Shown: positions 50,841 through 62,100 of the stretch, in pieces
How positions within the stretch are numbered: the first letter of the stretch is position 1
How the letters are laid out: each line of letters begins with the position of its first letter
Assembly: GCF_004027225.2 (NCBI RefSeq)
Contig: NC_044284.2
Span: 41,216,420 to 41,280,419, forward strand
Direction: 5' to 3'
Length of the DNA stretch: 64,000 nt
From: Strigops habroptila
Lineage: Eukaryota > Chordata > Aves > Psittaciformes > Psittacidae
Position numbers and translations under genes: made by a program
The notes under the pieces: model-generated
Told to the model about the DNA's origin: nothing
Seen by the model: the letters and a program-made list of their open reading frames with translations, nothing else
Databases searched by the model: none

Positions 50841-53484
50841 TGAGCTGCAGAGCAAAACCGGGAGAGCAGAGCCCAGGCTGGGGCAGGACTCACCACCAAG
50901 GTTCAGCATGGTCCTCACGACAGATAGCTGTGCTCTGCTGCAGCCCAGGACCTGCTCCCGAGCTCTTGTGGTAGCGTTTGACCCTTGCTGGGTGGCAGGG
51001 GTGAGCTGGGGCTGGTGGAACACGCAGGGTAAGGAAGGACAGGAGTTTCTCAGCTGGGCTGAGAGTGCTGGCGGCTGGCAAAAAGCTCACCATTGACTTG
51101 CAAGCTCTGCAAATCTGCTGTGGACGTCATTGAAGGAGAATAAATATAGAAGCCTGAGATGTGCCACTCGTTCCCAGAGTCACTTTTCAGGCCGTAACTT
51201 TGCGGTGTGAGGCAACATCAATTAAAGAAAATGTATCTCTGCAGCAAGCAGTTCTGCACGCCGGCCTGGGGTTGTTCGATACAGCCGGGCTCCCTCCCTG
51301 TGCCCGCTCCTGTTCCCATCAGGACAGCGTGACACCCCTGCATAGCATCTTGCATTGCTTCCCAAAAACCGATGAGAGGCCGGGAAGGTAGCACAGCCTG
51401 GCTCATACAAATCTTGATTTTATTCTGCAATGGTTTGTACACCGTAGGGTCCCCATGCCTGCTCTTGGGTCATAGCCCCCTCACCTGAGCTGCCCAAGAG
51501 CAGGTGAGAAGCAAGCACCAAGGCATCTGCTCAGCATGGAGCATTTAAATCTATAAACAACTTCCAACTCCCTTTTTAAGCCAGAGGAGAAATGGGACTG
51601 TGCCCCAGGGAGTTCGGCTTCTGCATCCCCCTGCAACGCCTCTGCATCCCATCCCGCTGCAGGAACAGGAGCCTCAGGGTACAGCCCGAGGCTTTTAGTG
51701 ACCCCTAAAAGTGTACAGCCTTCTGTCAGGATGCGGTGGTGGTGCCCAAACCCAAGGGGAGCAGAGCCAAAATGCCCCTTTCCCAGCAGGTTGGGATGTG
51801 GGTGGGGGGATGGATGGAAAATGGACGTGAACTGATCCCCAGTGGCAGGGGTACGGCTGCTAGGGCTGTTTTGTGGCCTATGCAAGAGTGGGAAAAGGCT
51901 GTTGTAAGTTCCTTTTTGGGCATATTTACCTTATAATTCCTAAGACCCCGATTACTCCTGAGACTGGAGCTCCTGCTCCTTCCCTGGGAGGTGTTGCATT
52001 CCCTTCTGCATCCATGCAGAAGAGAGCTGTGCGTTAGAGAAGGCTGTTTATTATAGACACAGAGTAGAAATGAACTGCAAGGCTGCCGGTGAGCAGGATT
52101 TGAGGCGGGGAGGAGAGTAGAAACTTCTTCCTCTCTGAAAGCCTCACCTCCAAAAAGATGAGGAAAGGTAGTGCTTCTCTTCTTGTTTGTTTTCATTTTT
52201 ACTTGTTTCTTTTTTTAACAGTCCCTATTTTAATAAGGAAGAGCCTGGCTGCTAAGCAGGGCCAGTGAGACAGTGACCCTGGCAGCCCCAGAAATGGAAA
52301 TGCCAGAGATGGGGCACGTGGAAGCCTGGCTGTCCTTGAGGCAGTGCTGGTTGGACATGTGGCTCTCAGAGGTGACCAAAGCATCCCCAGGGCTGGTCCC
52401 TCCCTGCCCGGGGTTGTTCTCCAAGGCTGCCTGCTCGCTCCAAACCTTGGGCTAATTGGATGCTGCTCTCCGAGCTCTAAATCAAATCACAGCTCCCATG
52501 AAATGAAGTTTTCTGGATGCGAACAGCTGCCTGCATCATCCATCACTGCCTGGCTTGCAGCGTGTCCCTCGTGGGGGTCATTGAAGGTCAATGTCTGCCG
52601 TTTCCAGCTGCCCACTGTCAGCTTTTCCCTGTTAAGGATGGCACCTGGGGAGGTAATAACTCCATTGAAGGCTCCCTGGTGTATCCCCCCCGGGGTCTCT
52701 GGTACCCCTCACTCTTGGCAGTGTTTCAGGGTGCAGGTTGGTAACAGAGTGTAGGAGCTGAGTGTGTTGGTCTCTATTATTAGCTCTGCTGGGTATGGAC
52801 CTATTGATTTCTCAGGGCTTTTTTTCCCCCCTTTGTTTTGTGTGCGAGAGCAGCTCGAGGAGGAAATCCAATGCGTGCCCTCCTTTTGGCTTTGTACAGG
52901 ATCCTTCCAAGAGCTGAAAATCGATTTGTGGCAGGCAGGATCCTGCAAATCACCGCAGCAGAGTGAGGAGGGGGGTGATTTGGGGAGGACGGGGTATCCC
53001 CATGATGCCCAACAGCACATGCAAGAGCAAGGGGTTGGGGCAGAGTTGGGCAGGTCTTGTCTGGAAGCTGCCACTTCTCTCTCAATTAGGGCCGCATGGT
53101 GAGCGGGTAATTAGATCTCCTCGGCTGCAACCGGCTGGCACTTGGGCCCTATCAATTAGTCTTGCTCTGGGAGAGGCACAGAGGGACGCGGGGCTGGTAA
53201 TGAAATGTGGTTGTGCCAGGTATTGCCCAAGGGTGGGAGTGACAGGGGCGATGGGTGCACCCACTTCTGGGGTGCAGGTGTCTCGCTGAAATTGCAGGTT
53301 TTGGGTGTGGGATTCTCCTTTCCTGGCGGTTTGGGTTTACCCACCTTTGCAGTACCACCTTTCCTGCTGGTCTCCCTGAAATAAGCAATTTATTCAGCTC
53401 TGCTGCAGGAACAGAGTGGGGACGGGGACACTGGGCAGCCCCCTTGAGCTGACGGTGGGTTTTTTCCCTTGTCCTCTCTCCCAG

Positions 53485-53582
53485 GTCTGCCGGCATCTCC
53501 CCGTGGCCATGCACCGCTGCCTGTCCCAGCTGGCCATCCCAGTGCCAGTGTGACCGTGACGCCCTGCCTGTCCTTTTCCTGG
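53485..53582 (+). other. FAM163A: Candidate FAM163A untranslated exon
   Basis: A strong pyrimidine tract and acceptor (CCTCTCTCCCAG) precede it; donor TGG|GTAGGT follows. No coding similarity. Confidence 0.3.
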
Positions 53583-54074
53583 GTAGGTGTCTGTGGGGTG
53601 GCAGGGGGGTGCTGGGGAGAGCCCCTTTGCCAGTAGCACCTAAAACATTGGCTGCTTGCACGGTGATGCATCTGCCTCCCCCATAATTAATTTTAAAGAG
53701 GAAAAGGCAAAGTGCTGACTAAGCCAGGCCTTTGCCCTGTGAAGCTGTGTGATTCACGAGCTGCTGATGGCACAGCATTGTCCTGTGGAGTATTTCTCTG
53801 AGGTCGGGAAATGCCTCCTTTCCCTGCTCCAAATTAAAGAAAATAATCATGATAATTACCATCATTACCATCTGCAGGACTCAGAAATATTTTTGCACCA
53901 TGCAGGGTCCCAGGGGCACTGGCACATGCTGAGCGCCATCCCCATGGGACGCAGGGGTGAAGCGGGGCTTCCCGCAGGTCCCATAACAAGACAAGTTCTC
54001 GGGAAGCAGGGAAACACGCGTGGGTGAAGGGGCACTGTCAGGCCACTGCTAACCTCTCCCTCCACTTCTTCCAG

Positions 54075-54097
54075 GTCTAACGCCTCCGTCACTGAAC
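54075..54097 (+). other. FAM163A: Candidate FAM163A 23-nt untranslated microexon
   Basis: Acceptor CACTTCTTCCAG, 23 nt, then donor GTAAGTAG. It is 530 bp before the first coding exon. Confidence 0.35.
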
Positions 54098-54633
54098 GTA
54101 AGTAGCCCCCAGGTGCCATGGCACAGGGATAGTGGTGGGAGCTGCTTGGCTCATGCCAAGCCCATGTTAGACTCATTGGTGCCTGACAGGCAGCTGGAGT
54201 GCATTTATTCAGCTCAGACTGCCACAGTTGTGGAGTTCAAAGCCTTCCCTTCGGCTTTTCCTGGTGGAAACACAGGTTTGCTTCTGCATTTTGAAGCAGA
54301 AGCTGTATTTTCTGCGGACAGGCTGGAAATCAGCCCTTCTGGCTCAGCAAGGGGGAGGCTCTGTGAGTGGACCGTGGGTGTTTCCCAAAGACCCCAAGCC
54401 AGAGGCAGCAATAACAGTGAGGGGACATGATGCTGCATCTCAGGTGTCCTCTTGCTAAGAGGAGGAGAGTGATATTAGGTGATAGTTTTCTGGTTGGGGT
54501 GGGAGGAAAAAGGATGTGATATTTTGGGATGCTTCATGAGTGTCATGTCTGTGATATGATGATGAAGTCATGGTAGGTGACTTTCATGTTCTGGGGTGAC
54601 GTGTGGCCCTGTGGCCCTGCCTTTCAGAGTTTG

Positions 54634-55804
<1,171 letters not shown>

Positions 55805-58455
55805 TCACCATCACCACTAGCACAGGGTGTTCCCGGCCGGCACCCACTCGAGGGAAGGGGCTTTTCACTTGTCTTTGGAGGGGGGTCCTGCAGAGAAGAC
55901 CCCGTAAGTCCAGCCCGAGACCAGTACGGTCCTCCTGCTGAACCACCCAGCGCAGCTAAGTTTTACGGGCAAGAAGACAAGAGAGACCTCGAAGGCCAAC
56001 ATTGAACCGGTCACCTCCAAACCCATCATAAGTGTCATTATTATTCTACTCTATCTCCTGAGGGGACTTGTCTAACGAGGGCTATGTACAGTACAACCTA
56101 ATTTAATTACCCCAGGATCCCCAACTCCCCAAGCCCAGAGCAAGGCCTTGGGTGTCCCCATGCAGCCACCTGAGGCGATGCCCGCCACCTCCAGCATGCA
56201 GAGCGATGCGTGACCACCCACCAGCTGCTGCCCCTGGCAAATCCCACTGCTGAGCTGGGAATGGCAGCACTCCTCGCCGACGGGAAAGCAAAGAAAGGAA
56301 GATCCGGATCATCCTGCTTCCCTCGTACTGCGTTAATTGCCGCTAGCAGTTAGCTTTCATGTTTGAGTGTAAGGTAGGACACCTTCTACCACCCGCTTCA
56401 GTCTTTGCACATTCTGAAGAAGTTCACAAGATGAATTTATATCACTGCCGAGGGAGGCAAAGTTGCTCACAAAACCATTCACCCACACAAATGGTCACAG
56501 GATGATCCTTCTGCAGCCAAAGCCCCCACCTCTTCCACTCTTCACAAGCTTTCTTAGGAGTGATTTTAACTTGGACCCATAAAAATAGCAAGATTTTACT
56601 TATGGGAAGAATTGCATCCCTAAATAACTGCAGTTTTGGTCACCTTCAGCTTTCAAAGACCTAGCCAGGCCACCCTGACAGCTCTGGACAGCCAGAGGAA
56701 GGTTGGCTTTAGGATGGCTTTTGCTTTTGACAGCAACAGCAGAGACCACCAGGTCACATCTCCTCCTTTGCGGGGCCCACAACTTCCCATGGGAGAGTGA
56801 CGTTCCATTGGTCAGGATCCCCTCTTCTGCATTTGGAAGATGAGGGTGCAAGAACCAAACTTGGGTTCACCGGCTCTGTGGCTGATAATGACAGCCAGTG
56901 ACTCTGCCTTTCTGCAAAAAATGAATGTGGGAAAGTTCCTTCTGCCTCCATAAATCAGATTAGGTGAAAAATTACTAAAAGGACATCTCCATCGTTCACA
57001 GGCACTTCCGTAGCAACTGGTGCAGGACCACTCGGCTGAGCACTTCACAGTCAATGCGGGGAGGAAGGACCTGGTCAGCAACGATTCCCACAGCCCTGCG
57101 GATGCTATTGGAGGCAGTGGCAGGAAATGCTTGCTATGCCTTTGCAATATAGGGTACCACTGCTCAGAAATTTGAGTGGTGGATTGGGGTTTTTTTTCAC
57201 CACCACAATTTAGAAATCACCCTGCTGCTCACAGAAGGATTTGGACTTAACATCTCTTTTCATGCACAGAAGTAAGTCTTCGCATAGAGGCACATGCTAC
57301 ATGAGCCTTGAATGTCTACGTTATCAGGCAAAAGGCTAATTCACACTTTGGACCTGCCCATGCCTTGGCACCTCTGCACCAACTACCCGAAGAAAGGAGA
57401 CAGACAAATGCGAAATGTGGTGGCAGTCGTTGTAACCAAACACCTTACCCCAGCCTGCATTTTACACAGCCTTTCGTGCAAACTTTATGCACCATCTCCC
57501 CCACCTCCGGGCCTAGAAAGACATTGTATTTCCATTATTCTGAGACTCAGCCTAGCTGCATTGCTTTTAGAGTCTCCTTCCATTCTCCAAATAGTGATAC
57601 CAGGTTTTAAATGTCCTCTCACATTAAGGGCAGGCAGGAGGGAAGACCAAAGTTAGCAGCAGCAAAGCTCTCTGGATCCCACTGGGCAACAGTCCATAGC
57701 TCCTACTGCTTCCCATCCAGCCAGTACATCTTCCTGAAAGTATCTGGAAAAAATATCTTGTGTAAGTTGGTAAATCCCGTCCTTTCCCACTAGAGCATCT
57801 GCTCAGCTAGGTCTCATCCTGCTGGAAGCCACAAGAAGTTAGTATGTCCCAGCGTGATCTGCAGGCTGCCACCTGCACGGCTCCACCAGACGGCCCTGTG
57901 ATGCCATCGCCTCAAAGGGCGCAGAGCCAGCTCATGGGCATGGCGGCTCCCAGCATTCAACTCTATCTCTTGGCATGCAGCAAGACTTCCCACCACGACG
58001 ACAGCACATGCCAGGCCATGACCTCCGGAGGGTGGGAATAACGCAGGGGCTTTTGCTTGTGCTTCCTTTCACCTTCCTTTTCTGGTGAAAGGAAGGCAAC
58101 CGCATCATCGTCACACGCACATGAAGCATGACGTGTCACTGGCTAACGAGGTGCCAAGGCTGGCAAAGCAGTTCCAGAGTAGCTGGATGGCCAAGAAGAG
58201 GGTTAGCCTCACAGGCAACACATCCTCCTGGGTCTGGCACAGCTACAGGGAAACGGGCGAGTCTGAAAGGGCTGGAAACACAGGAGATGCAGCTGTGGGT
58301 TTGAAGGCTTTGGGGATGGTAGAAGAACAGGATGGGGTAGAAGCAGGGATCCCAGATTTTTTCAACTTCAGATTCCTCCTGTTATTATTCTATGTCTTCG
58401 TTGCTCAGCTATGGGTCCAAATTCAATGTCAGAAATAAATGAGGACTTTGAAATA
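55805..58455 (+). other. FAM163A: FAM163A 3'UTR
   Basis: No further coding or splice signal. The first good AATAAA is at 58434-58439, giving a 2.65-kb UTR, similar to the long UTR of the human gene. Confidence 0.65.
58434..58439 (+). terminator. FAM163A: FAM163A polyadenylation signal
   Basis: AATAAA followed by ATGAGG, then a GT-rich region about 30 nt on (GAGTGGTTTCTGTTCTTTG). Confidence 0.6.
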
Positions 58456-58651
58456 CAAACCAGGAGTGGTTTCTGTTCTTTGACAGACAACACGAAATGG
58501 GGTTACCTGCTGTTGCCTGGAAGCTATACTGGTGCAAGAATTTTTCCTCCCCACCCTTCCTGCTCCTGCTTTTGTTCCTTGTGTCCCCCCTCCTCCCTTG
58601 CCTCTGGCCTAGGTGCATGCATCCCAAAACCACAGTTTTATAGTTTAGCTC

Positions 58652-58657
58652 TTTATT
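58652..58657 (-). terminator. ADAMTSL2-like polyadenylation signal
   Basis: AATAAA on the minus strand, about 400 nt after the PLAC-domain stop. It leaves under 200 bp between the ends of the two convergent genes. Confidence 0.6.
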
Positions 58658-59061
58658 GTGACACAGAATTTTTCAGTATGTTTTGGAAATTGTCCTTCTA
58701 GTATAAAAATCTGCAGGGCAGATCAGAGAGATGGCTGCTGTTGTCTGTGCCCTGCTGCGGGCTGGCCTCTGCACCCCACTGCCTCCAGCTAGAGCTCTTC
58801 AGAGATGATGACAGCAGAGACAGGCTTTGCCAACTCACTTCTCAGTAGCTTTTGAGGAATTGATGGTTTGTCTTGGGTAAAATCCTCTTGGTGGAGAGGG
58901 AACAGTGATGACTAACTCCTAGGAATTCTTCCTCGTTGAGTAGGCTGGCCTACAGGGCCTGGCTCCACAGCCAAGCCAAGTGGTGTGGCTTCAAGTGGTA
59001 AAGTCTGGCTCGAGGGAGCCCTTGTCCCTTAACTTGGAAGGGAAGTATGTCCTGGCAGCAG

Positions 59062-59180
59062 TCAGGGTGACTTGAGCCGACACGACCAGCAGCAAGCCTT
59101 CCTGTAGTACCAGTGCGAGCACAGCTTCACCTTCAGCACCAGCACGCAGTTGGCTGTCACTTTGTCTTCACAGTCCTCTT
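59062..59180 (-). CDS. ADAMTSL2-like last exon, PLAC domain
   Basis: Acceptor TTCCCCAG. Encodes [38 protein letters not shown], then TGA at 59064-59062. The six-Cys pattern is that of a PLAC domain. Confidence 0.92.
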
Positions 59181-62100
59181 CTGGGGAACAGAAGCATCCA
59201 CCAAGGAGTTAAAAAGAAGATGTGCTTCCACAGCAAAGAGCTGGACATAGCAAAGGGCTCCCAAGGGTTCCACTCCCTTCCCATCCTCCCAGACTTACCT
59301 GGTGCCTCTGTGGGGCACGGCTGGAGTTGGCACATCTGCCTGGCTTCTGGTTTGGAAGTAAGGTCACAGCCCTGAGCCAGCGCTTCCCCCTGGTAACACT
59401 TTACCTCACGCAGTCGCACACCAGCACCACACGTCTTGCTGCACTGTCAGCATCAACAGGAGAAAGAGATCGTGAGAAGCATTCTTTCATTTTTCTGTAG
59501 TTCCTAAGTTTGTTCTTCCAGTGAGGCCTCCTGGTCCCTGCTTTGGATACTGTTCTTGAGGAGGTTTGGGTAAATTCCACTCTGATCACAAACTTTTTGC
59601 TGCTGGAGGAGAGCCTCCCTGAGCTGGGGTCAGAGCAGAGCAAGGAAGAAATAATCACAGAATCATAGAATAGTTATGGTTGGACCATGCTCGAAGGTTT
59701 TCCCCAGCTTGCATGTGCCAGTCCCTTCACCTGCTGCCTGGTCTGCAGAAGAGCTGAGCTTATGGTCCCCTTCAGCAGAACAGGCTGCTAGAAAGTCTCG
59801 CTGCAGCTTGTGCTCCACCAACCAGGGTTGTGAGGCCTCTGTTCCCCTTTCCCCACCACCCTGAGCCTTACCTGAGACCAGGAGGTAGTGAACCACGTTG
59901 AACACGGCCTCCTGAAACAGGCAGCTTGTTCCTCAGGTTTCTGAGAAGCTTCACAGCGCTTCTCAGGGTACTCCCTGTACACACCATTCTCCACGCCTGC
60001 ACACAGGACAACCCGGGTCTTCATCCCTCGCCCACAGCTGACATCACACTGGGAAAGAGAACATAAAAGTCAGATAACAAATGATGCTTGTCAGCTGTAG
60101 AACTTCAAGTAGTATGGCATCCTGCTCAGAAGCAAGGTGCTTAATGCCTAACACCAGTCTAATGGAGCTAGTGCTGCCCAGGTCACAGCAGCAATGGGTG
60201 TCTGCAAAGGAGCTGAGTTTCTTAGGGAGTGGGGACAGAAGCTGGTAATTAGTGTTTAGCCAGCGCTGTGGATGCTGAATTCACCTCTGCTAGCCTTGAG
60301 CAGATACAAGGGATCTGGAGCAGCCAAGGTAAGACTACAAGATGCTGTTTCTGTCTTATTTTATTGTATCTATGTTCTCAAAAACCATGTAGCATGTTCA
60401 CGTAGCAACGTATATTTTGGAGTGACAAGCTTTGTGTGGGCCCCAGGGGACCAAACTGGTGTACTGCATGTGAGTTGCATGGACAAGTACTACTGAGCCC
60501 AAAGCTACACATGCCTAGCTGGGAGGACTCACTCTTGGGACACCACCAAGAGAAGCTGCTCATTCTAGCTCAGCTCTGCTTCCTGATGCCCAGGGAGGCA
60601 ACTGCCAGTTTGAGATTTCACTGCTTTGTGCCCTTCTTCACCACAGCAGGGCCAGCACAACTAGCTTGTGTCTGCCTTTAGTCATCCTGTGAACTCAGAG
60701 CTTATCAGCTGAGAGAGGGAACACAGCAAAGGCAAAGAAGCTGGCACATGCAAAGGTGGGGAACTTGGATTCAAGCAAGTTTAATAACCTGGATCCAGCT
60801 GAAAAACTGCACTGCAGTATTGCCTGTGACCCACACCATAGGCCAGAGCAGAAGAGGGTTACAGAACTGCCAGGTCCCCAGGTTTATCTAGTTTGTGATC
60901 GTTATCAGTGCTGGAGGGAAACTCAGCTGAATGTAGTCAACAGCTATAAAGGATAGCAAAATGAGAACAGAAACAAGGCTTAATTACTTCTCTGCTTCCC
61001 TAGAAATGTTTTTTCTTAGTACCTTGTGAATCCCTGTTTTGCTTAAGACTTTAAACACAAACCCCAAAATGGACTCAAGGTGTTCTTCTAGGTACTCTGG
61101 AATTTGGATCAACTTGTATCAGGAAGCCTAAAGCCTCAAGGCCTTAAACAACAGAAGGGAAGTACGAAGATTGACAGAGACTGGCTGTTAGAACATGGCC
61201 CCTGGACCATTTTTACTGGACTCTTAAGTTCTGAGGCAAGTACACAGTCAATGGTCTGGACATGACTTCCAGGGTAGAGATGTGGGCTATAGTTCAGATT
61301 TAGCTTTGGATATTCTTTATCAGAGAGGAAGCTGTGTTTGTTGAGGGTTTCTCTTCAGCATGTAGGACCAAACTCTTGGGATGGGTGAATGCAGGCTCTG
61401 GACAAAGAGCTCTTCTGAGGCGTCTGCAATAACCCAGCTATGAGCCAGAGGTGGAAGACAATAGTTTCCGTAGGACATTGCTGCCCTCCAATGGAGGTTC
61501 CTGGAAAAACAGCAAATGCCACAAACTGTGGCAGTCTATAGGGTATTGGAGTCGAGGTGCAAGCTGGGGTATTCATTACTCCTTCCTCCTTTCTAAAAGG
61601 AGCTAGGAGAAGGGCATAGCCCCACAGCTGGAGGTCACACCATACAACCTTGTTCCACCAAGGGAGCCAGACTCCTACCATCTCCTATGGGATATGGGCT
61701 GGAAAGGAGGCCTGAGGACACAGGGCTGTGCTTGGCTTTACCTGGTCCCACTCCTGCTCCACCCAGTGTGCGGGGCAGTTCTTGTCTCCACACGGATGGA
61801 CTGCCAGAGGCTTGGTGACTGGGTCACACTGCGAGTTGGAGATCACCTTTCCCTCCAGGTTGCGGCACGCGATGAAGCGGCTCATGCGTCCCTCACCACA
61901 CGAACCTGAGCACTTGGAGGAATAAAGGGCATTTAGACACATCAGAAAGCAGGAAGGTGGAGGGGTCAGGGTTGATGGTGCCAGGAGACCTGAGTCCAGA
62001 GCCTAGCCCTGCCACTGGGACTGTGGCACTGGATCCCAAGGGTCTTTAGAGGTACATCTGCTCAGGGGCTTCCATTCTCCTGGGGGCATGAGCCTCCCAG

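Larger units (their letters stand above)
42761..54627 (+). other. FAM163A: FAM163A 5' intron(s)
   Basis: About 12 kb without recognised coding exons or CR1. It contains several AT-rich islands with TAATT-type motifs (43090-43330, 45890-45960, 50760-50870, 52450-52520, 53080-53165) that look like conserved non-coding elements, and two well-bounded candidate untranslated exons listed below. Confidence 0.6.
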
